The position numbers and the translations under genes are program-made. This document shows, in pieces, positions 6,046-14,892 of a stretch of 64,000 nucleotides of DNA. Under the pieces are notes generated by a model, which saw nothing but the letters and a program-made list of their open reading frames with translations, was not told where the DNA came from and did not search any database. The stretch is taken from the NCBI GenBank assembly GCA_015521085.1, contig WAOW01000006.1:1-64000 (forward strand), in the 5' to 3' direction. Source of the stretch: Candidatus Thermodiscus eudorianus. GTDB lineage: Archaea > Thermoproteota > Thermoprotei_A > Sulfolobales > Acidilobaceae. The stretch's first letter is position 1. Every line of letters begins with the position of its first letter.

Positions 6046-7113
6046 CTAAGTTGCTGCAATGGATTCATCGCTGGTATGAGCCCGTGGGAGTACTGTGATG
6101 TCTTCCTCGTCTACCGCGTCCTTGGCCATTGCTATATCGAGTACGAGCCTTATCTTGGCATCCTTCAAGCCATGCCAGACTCTCCCTAGCATGACTGGCT
6201 CTGTTACCCCCAGGCTCTTCAGGAACCCGTTAATTGATACGACTCCAGCATTTGATAGTATGACGTAGATTGGTTCCTCGGGCTTGGCTGGCCATTTAAA
6301 CTCGATCGATCCAGGCTCCCTCGTCTCGGTAATCCTGGCCTTGTACTTGATCCCCTCGTATACCCCTGTTATCTCGACTCGTGCCCCCCTAGACTTTGAT
6401 CCGGGAGCTCGATAATACTCAAGGCGGCCTCGTATGACCCCGTCTTCCACGTCTATTTCAGCCCTAGCTATATCCCGCTCGTGTGATACTTGGAGCGTCC
6501 TCCTACCTATGGCTATTGGTAGGGATGGCTTGCGGTATAGAGCTATGCATACATCGAATACCGGGGTCGCGTATTCTCTCTCCCTTACAATATAGCATGG
6601 TAGATTCACCCACTCGACAATGCTCCGGGCGGAGCCAATGCTCACCGGCCCAGCTCCGACTACTACACGTGACCAGTCCACGTTAGCGGCTATACTCTCG
6701 GCCTCGGCGAAGTCCTCGGGGCTCAGCGTTTCCCTCGTAACCTCCTGGTCCTCGCTCTCATTGAAGCTGAGCCTTGTCTCGTACCTCTTATTCCTCTCCA
6801 CCAGGCTTATACTCAGCGTGCCCCTCTTCAGCCTGAACCGGCGGGGCAGGACGAGCCTATCATCCTCGACCCCTACCTCCATGCTAAGCCTCTTCAAGAT
6901 CCGCGACATCGCCGGCCCGTATCTGATCTGGTAGATGCCGCCGATCGTGGCGATGAAGCCTACTATAGCGAATACAAGGCGGACCGGTATAGGTATTGTA
7001 GACATGTTTCCATCCATCACGAACGGGAGTATGCCTATCGCTAGAAACAAGAGGCCAAGCATGAGTACAACTACACCGACCAGTGTACCAGCCTTTACCG
7101 GAAAGACGTACAC
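6046..7113 (-). CDS. Unrecognised two-TM membrane protein with a large soluble domain
   Basis: The 355-residue protein has two N-terminal membrane segments (about residues 9-31, VGVVVLMLGLLFLAIGILPF, and 45-63, LVFAIVGFIATIGGIYQIRY). A beta-rich domain of about 290 residues follows and includes two cysteines (Cys174 region and VFDVCIALYRK). I do not recognise the family. The short external loop and the arrangement suggest the large domain faces the cytoplasm, but that is topological inference. The GTG start at 7113 follows a TTTAATATG box about 25 bp upstream, suggesting leaderless transcription. It is the first gene upstream of the VapBC pair on the same strand, and may be cotranscribed with it. 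Confidence 0.7.
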   Translation of the reverse strand: MYVFPVKAGTLVGVVVLMLGLLFLAIGILPFVMDGNMSTIPIPVRLVFAIVGFIATIGGIYQIRYGPAMSRILKRLSMEVGVEDDRLVLPRRFRLKRGTLSISLVERNKRYETRLSFNESEDQEVTRETLSPEDFAEAESIAANVDWSRVVVGAGPVSIGSARSIVEWVNLPCYIVREREYATPVFDVCIALYRKPSLPIAIGRRTLQVSHERDIARAEIDVEDGVIRGRLEYYRAPGSKSRGARVEITGVYEGIKYKARITETREPGSIEFKWPAKPEEPIYVILSNAGVVSINGFLKSLGVTEPVMLGRVWHGLKDAKIRLVLDIAMAKDAVDEEDITVLPRAHTSDESIAAT

Positions 7114-7487
7114 GCGGGCGATAATCCCACCATATTAAAGCAATATGATAGAGACATTTATTAAAATACTTTCCAGTGAGGGTCTAGCTATACTCTACGG
7201 AGAACTCCAGCACCCCTATTCCAGCGATCCCCCTTATCGTTGGCTGACTCTTCATCCTTTCAAGATCAATATACAGCGCGTCAACCATTTTCGCCGTAGC
7301 TGGCTTTAACCTCCATTAAGAACCTAGCACAACACTATGGACAAATACAGCCCGGGGTATTTCAACAGTAGAAGTACCTGGGGCCGGGGGAGGCGTATAG
7401 GGCGTCTCCCCCCTTGACTCCCTGGTCCGGTCGTCTATATTTGTTACTCTTGGGATGTTATAGTGGAGATCATTGTCGAGTAGGGGT
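7114..7487. other. Intergenic region with a GC hairpin and a 34-codon reading frame
   Basis: About 370 bp lie between the two - strand membrane-protein genes. A hairpin, GGGGGAGGCG (about 7387-7396) with GCGTCTCCCCC (about 7403-7413), follows the end of the 208-aa gene on the - strand and may end its transcript. A - strand frame at 7288-7184 would encode 34 residues (MVDALYIDLERMKSQPTIRG then IAGIGVLEF). It could be a small gene or a remnant. No other feature is evident. Confidence 0.35.
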
Positions 7488-8114
7488 CTAGGGGGCGCCC
7501 TTAGACATTAGGTCTCTAGACGCCTCGTAGATGAGGCTCACCGTGTCTTCGTCTAGCCCGTTGAAATTATAGCTCTCATTATACACGGTCTCCTCCAACT
7601 CCCGATGAAGCAGGGTGAATGCCTGGTTCAATCTATGGAGGCTCTCTTCGCCTGGCAGCGTGTCGCAGTCGAGAGTCCTATTGTCTAGCATGTACTGGTA
7701 CACGCGCTGTGATAATAGCCGGAAGAATACTCCTATATCGTGCAGCGATAAGTCCAGCTCCCAGGGCATCTTCTCCCCAGTGGAAGTGTATGCTATTGCA
7801 AGGTCTGCCCGGAGACCATCGACGCGGTCCGCTAGACCCGTGAGACCATAAATGTAATACATGGTCCTCTCCGACTCCGCCCGCCTGAGCCCTGCTGGGC
7901 TACAATTGTACTTCATCAAATCGTCTATCAGGTTCTGGGTGAAGTTTCCAGAGAAGGTTAGACTCGCCGACTCCTGTAATGCTTGATCCAATGCTATTAC
8001 TAATGTCTTATGTAGTCTCTCCTCGTATCTACCCGTTTCCTGTATTATGGCGAGTGAGGCTATGGCTATGGCGCCTATGAGCAGTGCTGCACATAGGCGC
8101 AGTGTCTTACTCAT
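7488..8114 (-). CDS. Unrecognised membrane-anchored helical protein
   Basis: The 208-residue protein has one N-terminal hydrophobic segment (LCAALLIGAIAIASLAIIQ, about residues 7-25), then a largely helical, acidic, extracytoplasmic domain with several N-glycosylation-like NxS/T sites and two or three cysteines. No family is recognised. It starts with ATG 17 bp after the end of the glycoside-hydrolase-like gene on the same strand, so the two are probably one transcript. It may work with that enzyme at the cell surface; this is inferred from neighbourhood alone. Confidence 0.65.
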   Translation of the reverse strand: MSKTLRLCAALLIGAIAIASLAIIQETGRYEERLHKTLVIALDQALQESASLTFSGNFTQNLIDDLMKYNCSPAGLRRAESERTMYYIYGLTGLADRVDGLRADLAIAYTSTGEKMPWELDLSLHDIGVFFRLLSQRVYQYMLDNRTLDCDTLPGEESLHRLNQAFTLLHRELEETVYNESYNFNGLDEDTVSLIYEASRDLMSKGAP

Positions 8115-8130
8115 AAAACGTGCCCCCAGC

Positions 8131-10206
8131 TTATGCTGATTGGGTATCCACGCTAATATCGAGTCGGTAGACGTTGAGGTGTCTATCTACGGGCTCGTTT
8201 GCCCTAGGAGCCGTCACTGTCTGTCTCCGCCTTGGCGTGCAAACACGGCTGCATGTGTATAGGATGGCGGTTACTGCCAGTATAGTGGTTGCTACGAGTA
8301 TGGGTGGTTCTGGTATGGGGACTGGTGTCCCTGGGTCTACGGAATTCGTATTAGTGTAGAAGTTTGACAATACGTTGCCCCCGGTCTCTAGTGATATGTA
8401 GTAGGGTATGTATCCTAGATGGTAGTAATAGTCCACTGCGAGTACTATCTTGTCTTTGAATCGTACAGTCATATTCTCTAATTCCAGCCATATAGTCCCG
8501 CTATTGGAGTCATAGGGTTTAACATAGAAGTAGTCGAAGTCTAGAGTTAGGGAGCCACCCATCCCGGTATCTAGTGTATAGCCTGCTACTACATTGCCGT
8601 TGGGGTCGACCACGCTATAATGGATGGCCCAGTAGCTCGAAGTGTTGCTAAGCCTAATGCTGGCTAGATAGAACCCTGTCACCGGTATGTTGATCGGCGT
8701 GCTGCTTAAATCGACGTAATGATACTGCCAGCCGTCTATACTACTTAGAAACTCCAGCCTAACGATACTATTGCTGCTGACGAGGGCTTTAATGATAGCC
8801 TGGTAGCCCTGGTTATCAATGTAGAAGCCTAGCCTAGAGACATAGAATCTACCATCGCTACTGCTCTGTGACTTGACCCTAAACGACAAGTTAGCCTCTA
8901 GCAAGTATCCGGGCTTGGGTTGCCTCCCGTACTCGCTACTCTGTATCATCCAGTCATCATAGAACAGGCTTATGATAGATGTGGTATTGTCGGGATCTAC
9001 CAGGCGTAGATACCCGGGTTCTAGTTGCCCTCCCTGATAGTACGCTATGACCCTTTCAGCATGTTTAGCCCATACGTCATAGCCGTCCCAGTGGTATGGT
9101 AATCCAGTGGCGGCCCCCCATACAACGTATCCCCAGAATCCCCCGTTGACGCTTGTGGTAGAGTTCAGCCTTAACGACTCCCATATTAGCGTGTAGAAGG
9201 CTAGACTCTGCTCTAGCTCGTCCTGCTCGGCGTCTAGATTAGACGTATAATCGAATGGCTCATCCAGATAGCCATCTACGCTCCTATATCCCACCTCCAT
9301 GAATATCAATGGCTTGTCGTAGAAGTCCCTGACGTCGAGGAGTCGTTGTGTATAGTTTAGGTTCTCCGGGTTCGACCCGTCCCAGGCGTCTTTTAACTCG
9401 TCTAGCGTGGGATCTGGGTTTGTTGTTAGCGGGAAGTATGCCGCTATGCCGATTGCATCTAGATTAGTGTTCGTGAAGGTGCTGTATAGCACATCGCTAG
9501 TACTGCCTGTTATGTCGTTGATTAGTCTATCCCAGTTCACCGTCATAACTATTCTGCCATTATATACACTGGATATTGAATTAACCAGGTCATTCCAGTC
9601 GGCATCGTATGTGCTTGTAAACAACTTGTTTAGCTCAGACGCAACCTCTAGGCAATAGACTCCCTTATTCTCAGCCCACTGCGCTATAATTGTTACTATG
9701 TTCTCAAAGTTGGCAAACCAGGTGTTGGGGTCACTCGGGTTTATATTGCCCCGCCACCCCCAATCGCCGTATGTGTTGAATATTCTTATACAGACCTTGA
9801 ACCCCATGTCACGGGCCTTATCGACGAGCTGGCCCACGTAGTCTAGGTAATCGGCTCCCAGGGAACCGAACTTATCATTACTCTGATTCGCCAGATGGGG
9901 ATCATTACTGTCTGCACTCGACTGGTTTACGAACACGGGGATGGCTATCAGGTCGAATCCATCGAGTTTAAAGCGGTTGAAGTCGATTTCAGCGGCTATT
10001 TTAGTCCCGTTGAGAAGCGGTAATGTGGATGTGGCGTTAACCAGCTGGCCTGCACTCCAGTAAAAGTAGTTGACCCCATTTAACAGGCTTAATGCATCGC
10101 CTCGTGATTGAGCCCCAGCTAGAGTAATACCATCATACACAATACCCACTAGATATAATATAAATAAAAATAAAATAGCAGAGACAGGCATTATCGTCTT
10201 CAACAC
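8131..10206 (-). CDS. Secreted, membrane-anchored GH113-like glycoside hydrolase
   Basis: The 691-residue protein has an N-terminal signal/anchor (residues 4-24), then a TIM-barrel of about 370 residues. Two motifs fit GH113-type beta-mannanase-like enzymes: YCLEVASELNKLF (acid/base Glu candidate) and LIFMEVGYRSVDG (nucleophile Glu candidate). A beta-sandwich of about 220 residues, possibly carbohydrate binding, follows. Near the C-terminus come PVPIPEPPILVATTILAVTA, a TM segment, and CTPRRRQ, then an unusual tail of about 35 residues. Many NxS/T sites suggest surface glycosylation. The GTG start at 10206 precedes MLKTIMPVSAI. Substrate is unknown. Assignment to a numbered GH family rests on motifs I recognise, not on a search. 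Confidence 0.7.
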   Translation of the reverse strand: MLKTIMPVSAILFLFILYLVGIVYDGITLAGAQSRGDALSLLNGVNYFYWSAGQLVNATSTLPLLNGTKIAAEIDFNRFKLDGFDLIAIPVFVNQSSADSNDPHLANQSNDKFGSLGADYLDYVGQLVDKARDMGFKVCIRIFNTYGDWGWRGNINPSDPNTWFANFENIVTIIAQWAENKGVYCLEVASELNKLFTSTYDADWNDLVNSISSVYNGRIVMTVNWDRLINDITGSTSDVLYSTFTNTNLDAIGIAAYFPLTTNPDPTLDELKDAWDGSNPENLNYTQRLLDVRDFYDKPLIFMEVGYRSVDGYLDEPFDYTSNLDAEQDELEQSLAFYTLIWESLRLNSTTSVNGGFWGYVVWGAATGLPYHWDGYDVWAKHAERVIAYYQGGQLEPGYLRLVDPDNTTSIISLFYDDWMIQSSEYGRQPKPGYLLEANLSFRVKSQSSSDGRFYVSRLGFYIDNQGYQAIIKALVSSNSIVRLEFLSSIDGWQYHYVDLSSTPINIPVTGFYLASIRLSNTSSYWAIHYSVVDPNGNVVAGYTLDTGMGGSLTLDFDYFYVKPYDSNSGTIWLELENMTVRFKDKIVLAVDYYYHLGYIPYYISLETGGNVLSNFYTNTNSVDPGTPVPIPEPPILVATTILAVTAILYTCSRVCTPRRRQTVTAPRANEPVDRHLNVYRLDISVDTQSA

Positions 10207-10368
10207 CCATACACCATATTACTATTACAAAATATAGGTACAATGGGGGATTAATTCTTAACTCATAACGCCCACTTGAAGTTCCGCCGAATATAGACTT
10301 AGCCGTCCAAGACATGTCTCCCAGCTCTACACCCTAGCTAATCTCAGGCCTGGGGTTGAACGGCACAG

Positions 10369-10403
10369 GTATCACCCTTGATACTAGGTATCAGGGGTGA
10401 TAC
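10369..10403. promoter_or_regulatory. 35-bp near-perfect palindrome
   Basis: GTATCACCCTTGATAC and GTATCAGGGGTGATAC flank a central TAG. All 16 positions pair, with one T-G wobble if the + strand is transcribed. It lies between the end of the PAPS-reductase-like gene and the upstream region of the glycoside hydrolase gene. It could be an operator for the hydrolase operon or a hairpin ending the upstream operon; no T-tract follows. Confidence 0.6.
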
Positions 10404-10463
10404 TTGATGAGCCATGAGACACGATAAGCCTTTACGTGATAGCACTGGGATAGGATTCCAGAT

Positions 10464-11774
10464 TCAGCCTTTATCCCTGGGTGTGGGCGTGTTCCTCCAT
10501 CTCCCGGATAGTATTGTCCCCCGGGGGTCCCTCACGCCCGTGGATTTTAGTGTATTGTAGAGCCTCTCGTAGAATCCGGGTTTCATTTTGCTGGCTAGCC
10601 TGAGCTCGTGTAGGTGCATCGCCGGGCACACCATGCATCCTATCCTCTGGAAGCCCGTGTCGTAGAGCGGGTTGACTGGTAGCCTCTTCAGGCTGGCGTA
10701 TAGTTGTACTTCGAGCCTGCTCCAGGACTTTATGGGGAGTAGCCTCTTCACCCCCGGTATGAGGGGGTTCACGCCCACCCTCGGGGTCTTGGCCCGGCCC
10801 TCGCTCTCAAGGGATCTAGCCCCGTCGACTACAACCCTAGCCCCCACCCTCTTGTAGAACCTCCTTAGGGGCTCTAGCTTGAGTAGCCTGGTGCACCATC
10901 GGTTGTCCCTGGCCATCAGGCCCCTCTCCCGTATAAGCTCCAGGGGGTCCCTCTCTGCTCTAACCACGGCTAGCTCGACTCCGAGCCTGCTGGCCAGGGC
11001 CTCGACCGTCTCCCTGGACTCGGGGAACTCCATCCCGGTGTCGGCGTATACCGCCGTTATCCTCTCGGGGCCGAGGGCCTCGACCGCTAGTGTAAGGGCC
11101 ACGCTGCTATCCAATCCCCCACTCACTGCAACGTAGACTCGGCCTCTCCCGGCCTCGCTGGCTATGAACTCCCGGGCCTCCGAGGCGAGCCTCTCAATAT
11201 AGGCCCTATTGACGGCGACGGCATCCTCTACTGTGGACTCGCCCAGGGGCTTGAAGCCCCCGGGAGCCATATCCTTCACCCGATACATGCAGTCCCCGCC
11301 GAGGCGCCTCGCAACCCCGCTATATCCCCGCGACCCTACAATGATGTACTCCTTGTCCTCGCAGCCCTCTATCCTTATCTTCTTCCCCTTCAGTCTACCT
11401 CTAGCCTCAACCCTATACACCGGATAACCCATGGTTGCCAATAGGCTGGCCAGCGCCCCGGTAGGGTAGAGCCTCCACTTGGACCCCTCATAGGCCAGGA
11501 GCCCGGCCCTCAGCGCGTCGTGGAACACCTCAACCCCGTATCCGCCGTCGGGCGAGAAGGCCCTGTGGAATAGGAGGAGCCTGTCGCCTAGGAGGGATGA
11601 GGAGCCTGGGAAGGCCTCTTCGAGGGCCTCCATATACCAACGCTTCTCCTCCCTGCCCGCTAGCCAGTGGTCTCGGGCTAGCTTGAAGCCCCGTGCTACG
11701 CCCAGCCAGGGCGAGTTGGCCCTGGGGTTCCACCCTACGATCCTCGCAGGCCCTTGGAATCTTCTCTCCCTCAT
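10464..11774 (-). CDS. PAPS-reductase-like PP-loop protein
   Basis: The 436-residue protein has an N-terminal domain of about 200 residues unlike known sulfonucleotide reductases, then a PP-loop ATP pyrophosphatase domain: VYVAVSGGLDSSVALTLAVE holds the SGGxDS loop. RDNRWCTRLLKLEPLRRFYK and a CMVC motif near residue 385 follow. In COG0175 proteins such cysteines hold a thiol or metal site, but many archaeal members do not reduce PAPS and their substrate is unknown. The ATG overlaps the stop of the MmgE/PrpD gene in ATGA, so it is coupled as the last gene of a four-gene operon. That company suggests a role outside sulfate assimilation. Confidence 0.75.
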   Translation of the reverse strand: MRERRFQGPARIVGWNPRANSPWLGVARGFKLARDHWLAGREEKRWYMEALEEAFPGSSSLLGDRLLLFHRAFSPDGGYGVEVFHDALRAGLLAYEGSKWRLYPTGALASLLATMGYPVYRVEARGRLKGKKIRIEGCEDKEYIIVGSRGYSGVARRLGGDCMYRVKDMAPGGFKPLGESTVEDAVAVNRAYIERLASEAREFIASEAGRGRVYVAVSGGLDSSVALTLAVEALGPERITAVYADTGMEFPESRETVEALASRLGVELAVVRAERDPLELIRERGLMARDNRWCTRLLKLEPLRRFYKRVGARVVVDGARSLESEGRAKTPRVGVNPLIPGVKRLLPIKSWSRLEVQLYASLKRLPVNPLYDTGFQRIGCMVCPAMHLHELRLASKMKPGFYERLYNTLKSTGVRDPRGTILSGRWRNTPTPRDKG

Positions 11775-13096
11775 CGCTCAGCCCAGAGTGCCTCGAATGC
11801 CTCCCCTAGCGTGGTCTCCAGGCTCTCGGAGGCGAGCCTCCTAATAACGCTATACTCCACGGGATCCATATACTCCCTCAGGCCCTCCACCTTCTCCAGG
11901 ATCTCGTCCATGGACACGCTGCTACCTGGCTCGCCGCGGGGCCTGTCCCTATAGCTGGATAGGGTCCCTCCCCTAGCCTGGATCACCAGCTCCGCCGGCT
12001 GCCTAGCCGGGTACTGGCCCGTGTATTCATCGACGGCCTCAAGCTCGACTAGCCTAGCCAGCCTATGGACCATGGGGTCCCGGAGGGACCCTTCTATCTC
12101 CCTGAACCCGACCCTGCCATAGACTAGGGCCGCCGCCACCAGGTATGGTATGCTGAACCGGGCCTCCTCCACGCCGCGGGGCTCCCTTATGCCGGCTACT
12201 TCAACGGCCTCCCGATACAGCCTGGCCCTTATCCTCTTGATCTCGCCTGGCTTGACCCTCCCGTAGAGTTCTAGGGCGGCCTCTATCACCGTGTGGGAGT
12301 GGCGGCACGATGGGTAGAACTTGTACCCGTTTACTGCAACCCCATACCTGTAGGATTCAATGTACCTACAGTCGCCGTAGAGGGCCTGGCATGCACGCTC
12401 TATGCCGCCGGGCACGGGCTTCCCCTCCACCAAGGCAGCCTTAGCCGCTAGCACCCCTGTCTCGACCGCCTTGGCCGGTGAGAGGGGCTTGTAGAGCGCG
12501 CCAGCCCTGTTCACACTCCACAGTCCCCCCATGTAGGATGCCGCTAGTGTTATCGCCGCCTCCAAAACCCTTCTTGAGGGTCCCTCCACTAGCATCGTAT
12601 AGACTGTCGCGGCCACCACCGATCCGATCGTGGCCGTCCCATGGTAGCGGAGGTAGTGGCTCCTGCCCATGTAGGAGCCTACCTTGAGTCCAGCCTCGTA
12701 GCCAGCTGCGATAGCCTGTAGGACCTCGCGGAGGCTGGAGTCGTAGCCGTAGCTCAAAACCACGGGTATGGCGATGCTCCCGGCGTGTACGTAGCCGGGG
12801 GCGAGCCAGTCGTCGAACTCTATGCTGTGAGCTAGGAACGCGTTAGCCAGCGCCGCGGCTAGCCTGGGAGCCCTCCCGCCCCCGGAGCCAAGTATGGGGA
12901 TCGGACCGGGCTCGCCCCCTGCTATGGCTGATGCAATCCTCAAGGCTTTCGGGTATACGCGTGGCGCGGCGGCCGCGACTGCCAGCGTGTCTATGAGGGC
13001 CTTCCTCGCCTCCCCAAGAACCCAGTCCCCAGCCTCGACCACGCCTAGTACATCGTCTACCACGGCCTCCGCTATGCCAGCCAATCCCCGTGTCAC
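11771..13096 (-). CDS. MmgE/PrpD family protein (2-methylcitrate/aconitate dehydratase-like)
   Basis: The protein is 441 residues from the GTG at 13096, whose GTGA overlaps the stop of the DUF4387 gene; the frame extends further upstream but only inside that gene. Recognisable family segments are ARKALIDTLAVAAAA, ALANAFLAHSIEFDDWLAPG (with the conserved His and DD), YVHAGSIAIPVVLSYG, and SYMGRSHYLRYHGTATIGSV. MmgE/PrpD enzymes dehydrate or isomerise hydroxy-tricarboxylic or itaconate-type acids. The exact substrate is unknown. Translational coupling to AtuA-like and DUF4387 genes suggests a shared catabolic or dehydration pathway for an organic acid or CoA ester. Confidence 0.82.
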   Translation of the reverse strand: MTRGLAGIAEAVVDDVLGVVEAGDWVLGEARKALIDTLAVAAAAPRVYPKALRIASAIAGGEPGPIPILGSGGGRAPRLAAALANAFLAHSIEFDDWLAPGYVHAGSIAIPVVLSYGYDSSLREVLQAIAAGYEAGLKVGSYMGRSHYLRYHGTATIGSVVAATVYTMLVEGPSRRVLEAAITLAASYMGGLWSVNRAGALYKPLSPAKAVETGVLAAKAALVEGKPVPGGIERACQALYGDCRYIESYRYGVAVNGYKFYPSCRHSHTVIEAALELYGRVKPGEIKRIRARLYREAVEVAGIREPRGVEEARFSIPYLVAAALVYGRVGFREIEGSLRDPMVHRLARLVELEAVDEYTGQYPARQPAELVIQARGGTLSSYRDRPRGEPGSSVSMDEILEKVEGLREYMDPVEYSVIRRLASESLETTLGEAFEALWAER

Positions 13097-13416
13097 CCTG
13101 CTCCCTGGCAGTCGATGTCTAGGTCTAGGCTTAGGAGTGGGGCGTGTTGTTGTGCTCCGTAGACGTCCGTATCCCCGGGGTGCCCGGAGGGGACTAGCCT
13201 GGGCAGGTTTATCTTCACGGCGTTGGCGGGCTTGTAGAGTATTATCTCCACGTTCTCCGGGTCTATCCTGTAGAGTGCTCCTACCATATCCCTGGTGATC
13301 CTCTTGTATGCCTCCACAGCGCACTCCACGGAGTCGAATATTATGTCGAGGGTCAGCGTATAGGGCCCCGCGTTCTTGCTCCTCACAACCCTAGCAACAC
13401 TACCAAGCTCCACCAA
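13093..13416 (-). CDS. DUF4387 protein
   Basis: The product of about 107 residues has the full DUF4387 pattern: VARVVRSKNAGPYTLTLDII near the N-terminus, LYRIDPENVEII, NAVKINLPRLVPSGHPGDTD and VYGAQQHAPLLSLDLDI at the end. The family is almost always encoded next to, or fused to, AtuA/DUF1446 proteins and probably forms a complex with them. TTG at 13416 or GTG at 13413 starts it directly after the AtuA-like stop; a longer frame upstream overlaps that gene. The stop overlaps the PrpD start. The function of the family is not established to my knowledge. Confidence 0.85.
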   Translation of the reverse strand: MVELGSVARVVRSKNAGPYTLTLDIIFDSVECAVEAYKRITRDMVGALYRIDPENVEIILYKPANAVKINLPRLVPSGHPGDTDVYGAQQHAPLLSLDLDIDCQGAG

Positions 13417-13417
13417 G

Positions 13418-14773
13418 TCAACCAGCCTCCAACACCTCAAGCCTAGCATACTCCAGAGGGTCCCTCTCCTCCACCAAATGCCATATACTCCACTCGTAGA
13501 CGCGCCCGCCATCTAGGTCGCTCGGGCTGAAGGGGAACGCCAGGTTCCCCGCGGTAGTCTTCCTACCCTCCCAGCCCATGTGGAGGAGCGTGCTCCTCAC
13601 GAGCCCAGCCACGGTCTTAGCCCTATCCCTGCTAGCGGCCACGACCTCGATCACGAGCCCAGCCTCATGGCCCAGCCTCGGCGTTGGTTCCCGCGGGCCC
13701 ATCACGCCATCCCTCCCATAGACCCTGACATACACGCGGTAGCCGTCTCCGCCCACGAGCCTGGAGACGTGGCTGAGCGCGGCGTTGACCAGCTCGTCGA
13801 GCCTCTCAAGGAACCCGGGGTCCCTCACGCCAGCTATTACAACGTACCTGTGGCCAACCAGCCTGACGCCCTCAAGCTTCACAAGCCTCCTCTCCGAGGA
13901 TATCCACCTGCTCCCCCGGACAACGACCCTCCCATCACCCAGCTCCTCGTAGGTAGTCTCCGTGAGGTCCGCGTAGCCCCCGGGGATGTACTCGCGGTAG
14001 GGGTCCCTCCTCTCGTAGAGAGCGTGCTCTGAGACGCTGGTAACTGTAGCCCTCCTAGCCGGGTTGAGCGGGTAGACCTCGAACTCCCCACTCCTAATCA
14101 CGCCCATCATGCCGTCGCTCCCGCTACCGGGCTCGGCCGCGAGGGCGCCGCACTCAAGTATCTTCGCCATGTGTACGGCTAGTCCCCGGTCGAAGCCCTT
14201 CATCCATGGGAGGGCAGCGAATGGGGCCACGTCGACACTCCTACCCGCGAGGACTACGTCGACGCCCCGCTTCAAGAGTTCTATGAAGGGCTCTACACCC
14301 ACCTGGGCCACGATCCTACTACTAGATAGTACCAGCTCCTCGCCTAGCTCTGGCAGGGGAGAGTAGGGGTCCCTCACGCTATACAAGCCGTTTCTCAACC
14401 TACCGGCTAGTAGGTCTTTATCGACATCGCTATAGACCAGGCCAACCCTTACACGCCTGCCTAGCCTAGAGGCGGCGCGCCTAAGCCTCTCAAGGGCCCA
14501 CTCCACGTGGGGACGGGCGCCCCCACCGCCGGCACTCCCTACTAGGAGTGGTATTCCGTGGTCGAGGGAGGCCTCTAGGAGATGGTAGAGGTCGCGTTCA
14601 ACTGCCTCCGCCGATACGAAGGGGACCCCCTCGCCCAAGTAATAGGGGCCCGGATCGGTCGAGCCGGCGTCAACCGCGATAGCGTCGGGCCCGTCCCTCA
14701 GCCCGCGCCTAAAGCTCTCAAGGGGAAACCCATAACCCAGTATGGCCGTGGGCGACAGGATCCTCAACTCCAA
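13418..14773 (-). CDS. AtuA-like acyclic terpene utilisation family protein (DUF1446)
   Basis: The 451-residue protein has the DUF1446 hallmarks: DAIAVDAGSTDPGPYYLGEG near residue 32, LLVGSAGGGGARPHV with the glycine-rich loop, VVLAGRSVDVAPFAALPWMK, GSGSDGMMGVI and ARRATVTSVSEHALYERRDP. AtuA of Pseudomonas belongs to the acyclic terpene/citronellol gene cluster, but in archaea the partner DUF4387 and PrpD genes point to a hydroxy-acid or acyl substrate. It is the first gene of the operon, with a TTG start at 14773. No other atu genes are present, so terpene use is not implied. Confidence 0.82.
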   Translation of the reverse strand: MELRILSPTAILGYGFPLESFRRGLRDGPDAIAVDAGSTDPGPYYLGEGVPFVSAEAVERDLYHLLEASLDHGIPLLVGSAGGGGARPHVEWALERLRRAASRLGRRVRVGLVYSDVDKDLLAGRLRNGLYSVRDPYSPLPELGEELVLSSSRIVAQVGVEPFIELLKRGVDVVLAGRSVDVAPFAALPWMKGFDRGLAVHMAKILECGALAAEPGSGSDGMMGVIRSGEFEVYPLNPARRATVTSVSEHALYERRDPYREYIPGGYADLTETTYEELGDGRVVVRGSRWISSERRLVKLEGVRLVGHRYVVIAGVRDPGFLERLDELVNAALSHVSRLVGGDGYRVYVRVYGRDGVMGPREPTPRLGHEAGLVIEVVAASRDRAKTVAGLVRSTLLHMGWEGRKTTAGNLAFPFSPSDLDGGRVYEWSIWHLVEERDPLEYARLEVLEAG

Positions 14774-14892
14774 CAGGATACACCGCGTTGAACCAGACCG
14801 GGCACCACAAGTACAGGGCCCGGCTTAAACGGTTTCCCCCAGGCAGACACTATACCGCCAAGAGGAGGAAATCCAAGCTCCATAGAGAGGTG

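Noticed and set aside
1-6100. An integrated virus or plasmid
   Set aside because: No integrase, replication or structural gene is present in the island, only toxin-antitoxin-type genes and elements.
11771-13324. A longer MmgE/PrpD protein starting at 13324
   Set aside because: The extra 76 residues lie in the DUF4387 gene and read as low-complexity basic sequence; GTG 13096 in a GTGA overlap is the natural start.
14582-14791. Many long reading frames opposite the AtuA, PrpD and Mo reductase genes
   Set aside because: They mirror third-position GC of the real genes and have no recognisable domains or ribosome sites.
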